A stretch of DNA of 64,000 nucleotides. It comes from Winogradskyella vincentii (GTDB lineage Bacteria > Bacteroidota > Bacteroidia > Flavobacteriales > Flavobacteriaceae). The stretch is taken from the NCBI RefSeq assembly GCF_020166345.1, contig NZ_JAIUJS010000006.1, forward strand, positions 62,001 to 126,000. The letters are read 5' to 3'. The first letter of the stretch is position 1. The number at the start of each line of letters is the position of its first letter. The translations under genes were made by a program, and so were the position numbers. Positions 42,060 to 50,628 of the stretch are shown here, piece after piece. Below the pieces are notes generated by a model that had not been told where the DNA came from, searched no databases, and worked only from the letters and a program-made list of their open reading frames with translations.

Positions 42060-42554
42060 ATGAAACGCTTAAAAAAACTTTTAAAACAATTAATTGAACC
42101 TGTAACTCAAAAACATTGGTCATCAGATTTAATTCTCGCCATACCACGCATTTTATGTGGCCTTTGGTTAACAGCTATGTTTGGTGCTGATAAATTTGGA
42201 ATGCCATGGACTGCAGACAGTCAAAATTTAAACTTATTCGAAGTATCTGCCTGGTTCCCAGAAGACGTAGCGACTTATGGTGGCATATTTGCTATAGCAC
42301 CAATATTCTTTGCTTGGATGGGTGCATTTAGTGAAGCCGTTGGAGGATTATTTTTAATGCTAGGTCTTAAAACAAGGATAGCTTCATTTCTTATTATGTG
42401 CACCATGTTGGTCGCCATATTTATGCAAAAATGGAATCAAGGCCTTTGGGGAATGTTACCTGCTATAGGATTTCTATGGGTTTCTATCTACAATCTTATT
42501 CTCGGGTCTGGACGATTTGGTTTAGACTATTTAATCAGTAAAAAACTTAAATAA
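42060..42554 (+). CDS. DoxX family membrane protein
   Basis: A 164-residue protein with about four membrane helices. IPRILCGLWLTAMFGADKFGMP and AFSEAVGGLFLMLGLKTRIAS are typical of the DoxX family, whose members are quinone-linked or oxidative-stress membrane proteins of mostly unclear function. It is the first of four closely spaced plus-strand genes (gaps 1-4 nt) behind operator-like repeats, so it heads an operon controlled by the AraC-type regulator upstream. Confidence 0.88.
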   Translation: MKRLKKLLKQLIEPVTQKHWSSDLILAIPRILCGLWLTAMFGADKFGMPWTADSQNLNLFEVSAWFPEDVATYGGIFAIAPIFFAWMGAFSEAVGGLFLMLGLKTRIASFLIMCTMLVAIFMQKWNQGLWGMLPAIGFLWVSIYNLILGSGRFGLDYLISKKLK

Positions 42555-42555
42555 A

Positions 42556-43044
42556 ATGAAAAATATACTACTATACTTAAGCATATTTGGATGCGCAGTG
42601 ATCTTAAATGCACAAGAACCCTTAAAAATTTCAGATTTCGAAATTCTTAATAATACCAGTTGGGAAGGTCAATTGACATATAAAGACTACCAATCCGGAA
42701 AACTAAGCACAATTGACGCTACCATGCAGATGAAGATTAAAAATGATCGAATTATTACAAATATTCAATATACCTATGAGCCAAATAAAAACAATTCATC
42801 TTCTGTAAAGCTAAAAAAAGATGGTGCTTATTACGGTAATGAAAAGGTTATTAGTAACTCTAAAATAGACGATGAACGAATTTTTGTCACATACTATGAA
42901 GGTAAAGATAATGGTAGAAAGGCCGACATCTTTATAACACACAAATTTGATGATGATAACTTAAAAATTGTTAAAGAGGTTCAATACAAGAATGATGAAA
43001 ATCGATTTGTAAGAAATACATATCAATTCACTAAAAAACAATAA
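42556..43044 (+). CDS. Secreted protein of unknown function (doxX operon)
   Basis: A 162-residue protein with a signal peptide (about 1-19, ILNAQ). The mature part (NNTSWEGQLTYKDYQSGK, then MQMKIKNDRIITNIQY) looks like a small lipocalin-like beta-barrel, with alternating strands and an early Trp-Glu-Gly. No family is recognised with confidence. One nucleotide separates it from doxX, so it belongs to the same transcript. Confidence 0.75.
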   Translation: MKNILLYLSIFGCAVILNAQEPLKISDFEILNNTSWEGQLTYKDYQSGKLSTIDATMQMKIKNDRIITNIQYTYEPNKNNSSSVKLKKDGAYYGNEKVISNSKIDDERIFVTYYEGKDNGRKADIFITHKFDDDNLKIVKEVQYKNDENRFVRNTYQFTKKQ

Positions 43045-43048
43045 AACC

Positions 43049-43435
43049 ATGAAAAATATTAAACCAATTATAATTATTGCATTTGGATTAATTCTCACAA
43101 GTTGTGTGCAAGAGGTTCATTTAAAAACAATAACATTTAAGGTAGATATGTCATCTATTGAAGCACCTGAATATGTTGGGGTTAGAGGTAATTTCACAGA
43201 TAATTCGTGGAACGAAACTATTCTATTAAAGGATCAAAATAATGATGGTATATATGAAGGTACACTTTCTAAAGAAACTGCAGTAAATCAAATACAATTC
43301 AAATTTGTAAACAACAATGACGAATATGAATTGAAGGATTCAAACAATAGAAAAATTAGTTTTGAATACAAGCCAGAAACTATTTTATACCAAGCAGTTT
43401 TTAATGATCCTAAAGAAAAAATTACTAAAAACTAA
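43049..43435 (+). CDS. Lipoprotein with carbohydrate-binding-like (CBM20/48-type) domain
   Basis: A 128-residue lipoprotein (LILTSC, Cys19). The mature part (TFKVDMSSIEAPEYVGVRG, then ILLKDQNNDGIYEGTL and QFKFVNNNDEYEL) follows the strand order of starch-binding-type beta-sandwich modules (CBM20/CBM48/E-set). These bind glucans in known families, but some members are pure scaffolds. It is the third gene of the doxX operon. No amylase or sus genes are nearby, so carbohydrate binding is inference. Confidence 0.72.
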   Translation: MKNIKPIIIIAFGLILTSCVQEVHLKTITFKVDMSSIEAPEYVGVRGNFTDNSWNETILLKDQNNDGIYEGTLSKETAVNQIQFKFVNNNDEYELKDSNNRKISFEYKPETILYQAVFNDPKEKITKN

Positions 43436-43438
43436 ACC

Positions 43439-43789
43439 ATGGAAAAGACAATTCTATTATTGTTCTTTATAGGTCTTACAGGTATTTCTCATAACAAGGA
43501 AATTAATAGGGAGGTATTTAATTCTTTGACAATCGTTAAAAACCAAAATCCCAAGTTCATAAAATTCAGGATAAAGAATAATTCAAATAACAGAAACCAC
43601 TTTTATGTGGTTGGTCCAAAACCTGACGGATCAAAATTTAGTTACGGCTTTCCAATGATGCCTTATTCTAAAAGAAAAGAAAACTGGTCTATAGGTACAA
43701 AGGTTTATAAAGTCAATGGATTAGGATTTAAAAAATTACTGATTAAAATTAAAAAAGAAGATGAAGGCAAGACCATTGATTTATTCTAG
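43439..43789 (+). CDS. Small exported protein of unknown function (doxX operon)
   Basis: A 116-residue protein with a short N-terminal hydrophobic segment (about 4-15), then a basic, Asn- and Lys-rich body with YVVGPKPDGSKFSYGFPMMP. The signal peptide is weak but plausible. Family not recognised. It is the last gene of the doxX operon, three nucleotides after the lipoprotein gene and 18 nt before a strong terminator. Confidence 0.68.
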   Translation: MEKTILLLFFIGLTGISHNKEINREVFNSLTIVKNQNPKFIKFRIKNNSNNRNHFYVVGPKPDGSKFSYGFPMMPYSKRKENWSIGTKVYKVNGLGFKKLLIKIKKEDEGKTIDLF

Positions 43790-43807
43790 TCATTAATTAT
43801 AGTTTAA

Positions 43808-43837
43808 AAAGCACTTAAAAGTAATAAGTGCTTTTTT
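43808..43837 (+). terminator. Terminator of the doxX operon
   Basis: Stem AAAGCACTTA / TAAGTGCTTT with a 7-nt loop and a T-run. Confidence 0.88.
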
Positions 43838-43862
43838 TATATCTTTAAATCAAACAACTTCA

Positions 43863-45473
43863 ATGCTTACAAAAACAGACAAGTCAAAACTTAGAAGCAC
43901 CATTTTCAGACACTTAGACGGTATTGCCACATCAACATCGGCTTATACATTACATAAACATAAAGTTTTAGACCATATTCTAAAGTTTGAAACTATTGAT
44001 TTACATGACTTAACTAAAGAATTTAAAGCCAATGAAGGTTATCTTAATGTAGCATTAAGGGTATTATGTTCACAAGGATGGCTAATTCAAGAAATAAATA
44101 ATGAAACCAACCATGTAACCTATAAAACTAACCATAATAGTAAAAAAGCATTTGAGCTTGCATTATTATATGAAGATGTCGTTAATCTATTAAAATATTC
44201 AGACAGGTTTGCTCAAGAAAAAATGATAAGTGTTGATGCATTTATTACTTTGGAACGAATCTTTAAAAAATTTGAAAGTAAATATGGCTTAGTTGATGAG
44301 GATGAATCATCAATAGAATTTCAAGTTTTAAAACATATTGAGGGTGTTATTGTAGGTCCTATTATAGTTTTACTTGGTGTCAATGGTCTTTTTCATAAAT
44401 ACTTTATGGAGGCCTCATTTACAGCTGAAGAATACCATAGAGATCCTGAGAGCTTTAGGAAGATTCTTGACTTCTTTTCACATTTAGGATGGTTTAACAA
44501 GAAAAAGAATACTTATCAATTTACCGATAAAGGTCTGTTTTTTGCTAAACGCGCAAGTGCTTACGGTGTAACGGTATCCTATATTCCAACCTTTTTAAAA
44601 CTTGATGAACTCATCTTTGGAAACCCAAAAATATTAAAGACTACATCACCTAGCGAAACCGAAAAACATGTTCATAGAGAGATGAATGTTTGGGGAAGTG
44701 GTGGTGCACACGCCACTTATTTTAAAGTAATTGACAAGGTGATTATTGACTTGTTTAACAGGCCAATTGATGAACAACCTAAAGGCATTTTAGACATGGG
44801 TTGTGGCAATGGTGCATTTATAGAGCACATTTTTAATGTAATTGATCAACAAACTCTCAGAGGAACGATGTTAGATGAATACCCTCTCCTATTAGTCGGA
44901 GCAGATTTTAATAAGGCTGCTCTCAAGGTAACGCGAGCAAATCTGATTAAGGCAGATATCTGGGCTAAGATAATTTGGGGTGATATAGGAAGACCAGACC
45001 TTTTAGCTTCGGATTTAAAGGAAGATTACAACATTGAGCTTAAAGATTTGCTGAATGTAAGGACATTTTTAGATCACAATAGAATCTGGAATGCACCAAA
45101 TAATCAACACAATATTATAAGCAATTCCTCAGGAGCTTTTGCAACTAATGGCATAAGGTTGTCAAATAACAACGTTGAAGCCTCTCTTTTTGAACACCTC
45201 AACAAATGGAAACCTTATGTTGAGAAATTTGGATTATTAATTATCGAATTACATACAATAAATCCAGAATTAACAGCTAAAAATATTGGCAAGACACCAG
45301 CTACAGCATACGATGCTACTCATGGATTCAGTGACCAGTATATTTTAGAAGTAGATGTATTTAGAGCTATGGCTCAGAAAGCAGGACTAAGGCCAGATGA
45401 CAATCATTTTGCTAGGTTTCCTGATAGCGATTTAGCCACAGTTAGTATAAACCTTTTAAAGGGAGAAATTTAA
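43863..45473 (+). CDS. SAM-dependent methyltransferase, AprA-like, with duplicated winged-helix regions
   Basis: A 536-residue protein. Two winged-helix-like segments precede the catalytic domain, around 20-100 (VLDHILKFETIDLHDLTKE) and 170-240 (LLGVNGLFHKYFMEASFTAEEY). The Rossmann methyltransferase domain begins at GILDMGCGNGAF (Asp311 in motif I), followed by VGADFNKAALKVTRANL. The domain order resembles the AprA-type methyltransferase of polyketide loading modules, here as a free-standing protein. No polyketide or peptide synthase genes are in the window. The stop overlaps the DUF202 gene by 1 nt (TAATG). Confidence 0.75.
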   Translation: MLTKTDKSKLRSTIFRHLDGIATSTSAYTLHKHKVLDHILKFETIDLHDLTKEFKANEGYLNVALRVLCSQGWLIQEINNETNHVTYKTNHNSKKAFELALLYEDVVNLLKYSDRFAQEKMISVDAFITLERIFKKFESKYGLVDEDESSIEFQVLKHIEGVIVGPIIVLLGVNGLFHKYFMEASFTAEEYHRDPESFRKILDFFSHLGWFNKKKNTYQFTDKGLFFAKRASAYGVTVSYIPTFLKLDELIFGNPKILKTTSPSETEKHVHREMNVWGSGGAHATYFKVIDKVIIDLFNRPIDEQPKGILDMGCGNGAFIEHIFNVIDQQTLRGTMLDEYPLLLVGADFNKAALKVTRANLIKADIWAKIIWGDIGRPDLLASDLKEDYNIELKDLLNVRTFLDHNRIWNAPNNQHNIISNSSGAFATNGIRLSNNNVEASLFEHLNKWKPYVEKFGLLIIELHTINPELTAKNIGKTPATAYDATHGFSDQYILEVDVFRAMAQKAGLRPDDNHFARFPDSDLATVSINLLKGEI

Positions 45474-45742
45474 TGTCAAATAAAGAAGAAAATCAATTAA
45501 TTACTAGGGATTGGCTTGCCATAGAACGCACTAAACTTGCCAACGAACGCACCTTTCTAGCTTACTTTAGGACCTTTTTAGTATTACTTGGGACAGGAGT
45601 AACAATAATAAAACTGGAAATGTTTTCGGATATAGAATCCTTTGGAATAATATTAGTTAACGTATCTGTAATTATTCTTGCGATTGGTATCTTTCGCCTT
45701 ATACGTGTTAAACGTAAAATACGTAAACACTATAAGGTATAA
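45473..45742 (+). CDS. DUF202 domain membrane protein
   Basis: An 89-residue protein. The motif ERTKLANERTFLAYFRT directly before the first membrane helix is the DUF202 signature, and two further hydrophobic helices follow (about 55-80), with a basic C-terminus. DUF202 proteins include YidH-type proteins and the membrane part of the eukaryotic polyphosphate-synthesising VTC complex. It is translationally coupled to the AprA-like methyltransferase. Confidence 0.85.
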   Translation: MSNKEENQLITRDWLAIERTKLANERTFLAYFRTFLVLLGTGVTIIKLEMFSDIESFGIILVNVSVIILAIGIFRLIRVKRKIRKHYKV

Positions 45743-45867
45743 TTTTAAAATCATTAATAAAATAGCATCTCTATATTGTTTGGCATGAGCAGATCCTTGT
45801 TTGTCGAAATTTGTTGTTTATAATATAAAACACCCTGAAATTTGTATAAACTTTAAATCCATTCGAC

Positions 45868-46530
45868 ATGAAAAAATTAAAGCTCATATTATTATTTACA
45901 CTAATTTTTCTTCTTAATTCATGCATCGTAAAATCGTTACGTCCCTTCTACTTAAGTGAGCATATAAAATTTAATGATGATTTAATCGGAAATTGGACAT
46001 CCGGAAAAAGTAGTACATGGGAAATTTTGTCCTTTAAAGAATCTTGGGAAAAGAACAATGAAGGCAATACAGAGCTAATGAAGGAAGACGAAGTAGCATA
46101 TAAACTCTACAAGGAGTCATATATTATAAATTATACGAGTTCGGAAAAAGAAGCTTTATTCCTAGCAATGCCGTTTATGGTAGGTAAACATTTATTTTTG
46201 GATTTCACACCTTTTGACTTTGAAGACAGTGGTTTAAATGGGCTTGCCGCACAACATTTACTCAAAACACATTCGGTAACCTTTGTTGATTTTCAAGAAA
46301 ATGGTTCAATAAAACTAAAGTGGCTTGATGAGTCTGTAGTAAAAAAATTAATTAAGGAAAAAAAGTTGAGGATTAAACACGAAAAAACAGGAATAGACGA
46401 AGACTTTATTCTAACGGCAAGTAGCGAAGAACTCTATAGATTCCTCAAAAAGTTTATGGAGTCAGATCTAGAAGATAAATGGGATAAAGATGTAATAAAA
46501 ACTTTAACACCAGCCAATGTCAAGCCTTAA
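45868..46530 (+). CDS. Lipoprotein of unknown function next to a LytS/LytTR pair
   Basis: A 220-residue lipoprotein (FLLNSC, Cys19). The mature part begins KSLRPFYLSEHIKFNDDLIGNW and includes VTFVDFQENGSIKLKWLD; it resembles a lipocalin-like or calycin beta-domain with a conserved Gly-Asn-Trp. The function is unknown. Its 3' end overlaps the sensor kinase gene by 14 nt, so it is expressed with the two-component pair and may be its signal input. Confidence 0.75.
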   Translation: MKKLKLILLFTLIFLLNSCIVKSLRPFYLSEHIKFNDDLIGNWTSGKSSTWEILSFKESWEKNNEGNTELMKEDEVAYKLYKESYIINYTSSEKEALFLAMPFMVGKHLFLDFTPFDFEDSGLNGLAAQHLLKTHSVTFVDFQENGSIKLKWLDESVVKKLIKEKKLRIKHEKTGIDEDFILTASSEELYRFLKKFMESDLEDKWDKDVIKTLTPANVKP

Positions 46531-47581
46531 TATCCATCAACTCATAAAACCAAAAAATATCCACAGACCATTGCTGTTTCATAGTGTTCTGTGGATATTG
46601 GCTTTTCTAATTTTAATATTTGTATTTACAAAAGGCAAGCAACCGGTAACAATAGATTTTATTTACACCATTGGATTTCTGCTTCTTATAGCTATTCCTG
46701 TTTGCATTAATTTCTATGGGCTCATTCCAAAGTTTCTCAAAAGAGAGAAATATATCTCATATTTATTAGGATTTGCCTTATCTGGCCTAGTATTTGGCTA
46801 TATTATTTATAATTTTTTTCAACCATTTTTAGATACTCTTTTTCCATCTTATTTTTTCATTTCATATCTCACAAACAACAATTTAATTATAGTAATTGCT
46901 ATATTTCTTGTAAGCACTACATTGCTGAAACTAGGAGAGGATTGGTTCTATTTTAATAGCAGTCAGAATAAAGCACTCAAACAGAAAAGTCTTCAGTTTG
47001 AAACCCAATTATCAGCTTTAAGGTCTCAAATTAACCCTCATTTTTTATTTAATTCTCTTAATGTAATTTATGCGCTGGCTTTAGAAAAAAAAGAAGACAT
47101 ATCTAAAGCTATTGTTCAACTTTCAGATATTTTAAGATATGTTATTTATGATTCTGATACTGAAAGGGTAAGTCTTAAAGATGAAGTTAATTTATTGAAG
47201 AATTATATAGCTTTTCAAAATTATCGCATAAACACAACAAATGCCGTAGATTTTACTTTAGATATAGAAGATTACGACTTTAAGATTTATCCAATGCTTT
47301 TATTACCATTGCTGGAGAACAGTTATAAACATGGGGATATCCATGGTCAAGATCATTTACCTATCAAGGCAAGTATTTCACAAAAAGGAAATACATTTTG
47401 CTTTGAAATTTCAAACGCAAATCTTCAAATAAAAAATGCAATTAATGAAAAACACTCAGGTGTTGGTTTAAGTAACCTCAAGAATAATTTAAATTTGGTA
47501 TATCCTGATAAACACCAACTAACTATAAGTGAAAATGAAGATATTTTTAGAGTTATCTTAAATTTAACCGATGAAGCATAA
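46517..47581 (+). CDS. LytS-type sensor histidine kinase
   Basis: A 354-residue protein with four or so membrane helices in residues 20-140, then a cytoplasmic His-kinase domain. The phosphoacceptor His175 is in INPHFLFNSLN, and the ATP-binding motifs are LLPLLENSYKHG (N box) and HSGVGLSNLKNNL (G box). It pairs with the LytTR response regulator, whose gene overlaps by 11 nt. The extracytoplasmic part is small, so the signal is probably sensed within the membrane or through the lipoprotein encoded just upstream. Confidence 0.93.
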   Translation: MSSLNIHQLIKPKNIHRPLLFHSVLWILAFLILIFVFTKGKQPVTIDFIYTIGFLLLIAIPVCINFYGLIPKFLKREKYISYLLGFALSGLVFGYIIYNFFQPFLDTLFPSYFFISYLTNNNLIIVIAIFLVSTTLLKLGEDWFYFNSSQNKALKQKSLQFETQLSALRSQINPHFLFNSLNVIYALALEKKEDISKAIVQLSDILRYVIYDSDTERVSLKDEVNLLKNYIAFQNYRINTTNAVDFTLDIEDYDFKIYPMLLLPLLENSYKHGDIHGQDHLPIKASISQKGNTFCFEISNANLQIKNAINEKHSGVGLSNLKNNLNLVYPDKHQLTISENEDIFRVILNLTDEA

Positions 47582-48263
47582 AACTAAAATATCATGCTTG
47601 ATTATTGATGACGAAATTTCGTCACAAAAGGTGTTGCAACATTTTGTTGCTGAGGTAACTGTTTTAGACCTAAAAATAACTTGCAATAATGCTTCTGAAG
47701 CATTTAAATACCTGCAATTAAATGAAAATGTAGATCTGTTGTTTTTAGATATTAATATGCCTAATCAAACAGGATTAGATTTTTACAAAACCCTTAAAAA
47801 TCCGCCAAAGGTTATTTTCACTACAGCTTATCCTCAATATGCTGTTGAAGGGTTTGAAGTAAATGCAGTTGATTACCTATTAAAACCTATTTCGTTTGAA
47901 CGCTTTCTTACAGCAATTAACAAGACCATAAGCCTATTAAACATTGAAAGCGATGCTCAAGATTTTATAATTTTAAAAGAGAACAAATCGCTTCATAAAA
48001 TTAATTTTGATGATATTCTTTACCTCGAAGCTTTTGGCGACTATGTAAAGGTGCATGCAGAAAACAAAACTATTGTAACACATAGTACATTTTCTAGTTT
48101 AATTGAAAATTTTCCAGATTATTTTCTTAGAGTACACAAATCGTTTAGTGTAAATCTTAATAAAATGACACAAGTTTCAGGTAATCAAATTTCAGTTGAT
48201 AATTACACAATACCAATTGGCCAAACCTATAAGCAATCCGTTTTAAATGCTTTAAATTTGTAG
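47571..48263 (+). CDS. LytTR-family response regulator
   Basis: A 230-residue protein. The receiver domain (about 5-120) has acidic residues IIDDE at 11-15, phosphoacceptor Asp60 in FLDINMP, and the FTTAYPQYAVEGFEVNAVDYLLKP end. The LytTR DNA-binding domain (about 135-228) has HKINFDDILYLEAFGDYVKVH and FLRVHKSFSVNL. It should bind direct-repeat sites upstream of target genes in response to the kinase encoded before it. Confidence 0.94.
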   Translation: MKHKTKISCLIIDDEISSQKVLQHFVAEVTVLDLKITCNNASEAFKYLQLNENVDLLFLDINMPNQTGLDFYKTLKNPPKVIFTTAYPQYAVEGFEVNAVDYLLKPISFERFLTAINKTISLLNIESDAQDFIILKENKSLHKINFDDILYLEAFGDYVKVHAENKTIVTHSTFSSLIENFPDYFLRVHKSFSVNLNKMTQVSGNQISVDNYTIPIGQTYKQSVLNALNL

Positions 48264-48264
48264 A

Positions 48265-48747
48265 ATGAAGATTGAATCTATTGTTACAATTAAAAAAGAA
48301 TTAAAACACCTTCCAAAAGAGGATTTACTAGCTCTGTGTTTACGATTAGGTAGATTTAAAAAAGAAAATAAAGCACTACTCACCTATCTACTTTTTGAAT
48401 CCCATGATGAAGATGGTTATGTGGCTAGTGTAAAAAATACCTTAGACGAACTATTTGAAACTATGAATACGGATAGTTATTTCTATATGAAAAAAACGAT
48501 TCGTAAAATATTAAGGCAAATAAGAACCTACAACAGGTATTCTAACAAAAAATCAACCGAAGTAGAACTCCTTCTTTATTTCTGTGAACGGTTAAATTCA
48601 CTTACACCTTCGATTCACAGAAACAGAACTTTGAGCAATCTCTACCATAGACAAGTGGTTTCTATTCAGAAGAAAATCACTGCACTTCATGAAGATCTTC
48701 AATATGACTATACGATTCAACTAGAGGAGATAGAAAACCATAAATAA
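48265..48747 (+). CDS. Unknown helical protein
   Basis: A 160-residue, all-alpha, basic, cytoplasmic protein (ELKHLPKEDLLALCLRLGRF, then YFYMKKTIRKILRQIRTYNRY). No domain is recognised, but similar short hypothetical proteins with the LPKEDLL start occur in flavobacteria. It begins 1 nt after the response regulator's stop codon, so it is the fourth gene of that operon. Confidence 0.75.
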   Translation: MKIESIVTIKKELKHLPKEDLLALCLRLGRFKKENKALLTYLLFESHDEDGYVASVKNTLDELFETMNTDSYFYMKKTIRKILRQIRTYNRYSNKKSTEVELLLYFCERLNSLTPSIHRNRTLSNLYHRQVVSIQKKITALHEDLQYDYTIQLEEIENHK

Positions 48748-48830
48748 ACTTATTATTTTAAACTTGACATTTGTCATAGTTATTCTACTTCAATATTTAG
48801 ACCTTTAGTAAAATTCTAAACTCTGGAGTC

Positions 48831-49409
48831 ATGAAAACTGTTAATAAACTTTTGTTATTATTATTCGCAATTATTTTGGGCTGTGCTTCTACCAGTGAAG
48901 TTGTATATGATTATAACCTAGAAGTAGACTTTAACCAATACGATACTTACGTATTATGTATGGATGATTTTTTTGTAGAACATACTAATCATCCCGATTT
49001 AGACAATGAAGAAGTAAGAAGAATTATTGGTGATGCGGTTGCCTTAGAAATTGAAAATAAAGGACACCGAACCAATGTATTAAAACCACAATTGCAAGCC
49101 GGATTTAGATTACTAATTAGTGAAGAGACTGCAGAATTTACGGATTGTGAACATTCAGAAGAATTAGAATATTGGGAGAGCTGTACAATTCACACTGAAA
49201 CTTATGAAGAAGAGACATTAGTTGTCTATGTTGCAGATTTTGAAACCAAAAAAGTAATTTGGCATGCTTCTATAGTTTGTGATCTTCAACAATCAGAGAA
49301 AAAATTGAAACCATACATATACGACCTAGTATCAGATCTGTACGATACTTATCCTAAAACGTTAGTGGCAAAGAATCCAGATGAAAAAAAGGAATTCGAG
49401 ACATTTTAA
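48831..49409 (+). CDS. DUF4136-like lipoprotein
   Basis: A 192-residue lipoprotein (ILGCAS, Cys18). The mature start VVYDYNLEVDFNQYDTYVL, then EVRRIIGDAVALEIENKGH and the late VVYVADFETKKVIWHAS, fit the DUF4136 family of envelope lipoproteins of unknown function. A palindrome TGACATTTGTCA lies upstream at 48765-48776. It faces the RNA methyltransferase gene tail to tail with no gap. Confidence 0.8.
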   Translation: MKTVNKLLLLLFAIILGCASTSEVVYDYNLEVDFNQYDTYVLCMDDFFVEHTNHPDLDNEEVRRIIGDAVALEIENKGHRTNVLKPQLQAGFRLLISEETAEFTDCEHSEELEYWESCTIHTETYEEETLVVYVADFETKKVIWHASIVCDLQQSEKKLKPYIYDLVSDLYDTYPKTLVAKNPDEKKEFETF

Positions 49410-50573
49410 TTATTGAACTTGCTTCTTTGCCTTTCGGCTACCTTCGTACATTTCGTATTTAACCAATCTCGACTCCAGTTTTGCGTTAAATACTTTAATT
49501 TTTCGTGAAGGTCTCAGACCAACATACTTAAGTGCCTCTAAATTTGAAGTTATCAACCAAGCATTTGTATTTGGATAACCATGTTTTAGTGTAGTTCCAA
49601 TATTACCATAGAATTCTTCAACATTAAGATTTTCTAGTCGTTCACCATACGGTGGATTAAAAACCATATGCAATTTTTCAGAACCTGCTTTTTGAGTTTT
49701 AAAGAAATCTTCGTGCTTTATTGAAATAAACTCATCTAAATGGGCATTCTTTATATTCTCTTTTGCCTTTTTTACAGCAGATGGTGATTTATCATACCCA
49801 AAAATTTTATGGTGGAAATCTCTTGTTTTCTTCAGTAACGATTCTTCAATTTTTTCAAATAAATCAACATCCCAATCTTGCCAACGCTCAAAAGCAAATT
49901 CTTTACGCATTAAATTGGGTGGAATATTACAGGCAATCATTGCGGCTTCTGCCAAAATAGTTCCACTACCGCACATTGGGTCCATAAAATCAGTTTGACC
50001 ATCCCAACCGCTCATAATTATTAATCCTGCTGCCAATACTTCATTTATTGGCGCAATATTAGTTGCTGTTTTATATCCTCTTCTGTGCAAGGATTCACCA
50101 GACGTATCGAGTGATATTGTACAACGCTGCCTATCGATATGAACATTTATTTTTAGATCAGGGAAGCGAAGATCTACATTAGGCCTTGTACCAGTTGTTT
50201 CTCTAAATCGATCTACAATAGCATCTTTTGTTTTAAGTGCAGTATATTTAGAATGGGTAAAAATACTATGATGAACCGTTGCATCTACTGCCAGTGAACC
50301 ATCCGTCTTAAGGAAATTTTCCCATTTAAATTTTTTAACGTTATTATATAAATCTTGCTCACGTGCTACTCTAAAAGAATGAATTGGTTTTAAAATCTTT
50401 ATTGCTGTCCTAAGTCCAAGATTAGCCTTGTACATAAAACCCTTATCACCAACAAAACTGACATTTCGGACACCTTTTTCCACATGCATAGCACCCAATT
50501 GAGTCAATTCATTAGCCAGAATATCCTCAAAGCCAAATAAAGTTTTAGCAACCATTTTGAAATTATTGTCCAT
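49410..50573 (-). CDS. THUMP-domain class I rRNA methyltransferase (RlmL/YpsC-like)
   Basis: A 387-residue enzyme. The N-terminal ferredoxin-like and THUMP domain (about 1-150) is followed by the FLDTSGESLHRRGYK-type linker (here SLDTSGESLHRRGY). The methyltransferase domain has DPMCGSGTILAEAAM and the catalytic NPPYGERL. It would methylate guanosine in 23S rRNA by analogy with RlmL/RlmK. The start is the ATG at 50573; a TTG two codons upstream is unlikely. It shares a symmetric divergent promoter with the gene at 50629. Confidence 0.92.
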   Translation of the reverse strand: MDNNFKMVAKTLFGFEDILANELTQLGAMHVEKGVRNVSFVGDKGFMYKANLGLRTAIKILKPIHSFRVAREQDLYNNVKKFKWENFLKTDGSLAVDATVHHSIFTHSKYTALKTKDAIVDRFRETTGTRPNVDLRFPDLKINVHIDRQRCTISLDTSGESLHRRGYKTATNIAPINEVLAAGLIIMSGWDGQTDFMDPMCGSGTILAEAAMIACNIPPNLMRKEFAFERWQDWDVDLFEKIEESLLKKTRDFHHKIFGYDKSPSAVKKAKENIKNAHLDEFISIKHEDFFKTQKAGSEKLHMVFNPPYGERLENLNVEEFYGNIGTTLKHGYPNTNAWLITSNLEALKYVGLRPSRKIKVFNAKLESRLVKYEMYEGSRKAKKQVQ

Positions 50574-50593
50574 AAGCAACGTCTAATAGATTG

Positions 50594-50612
50594 CAAAAAT
50601 ACAGTATTTTTG
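50594..50612. promoter_or_regulatory. Symmetric bidirectional promoter between the two methyltransferase genes
   Basis: CAAAAATA-CAG-TATTTTTG (8+3+8) reads TATTTTTG, a perfect -7 element, on each strand. It points at the RNA methyltransferase (minus, ATG 50573) and at the small methyltransferase (plus, ATG 50629). The geometry is identical to 14903-14921. Confidence 0.65.
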
Positions 50613-50628
50613 TGCGACATTTATTGAT

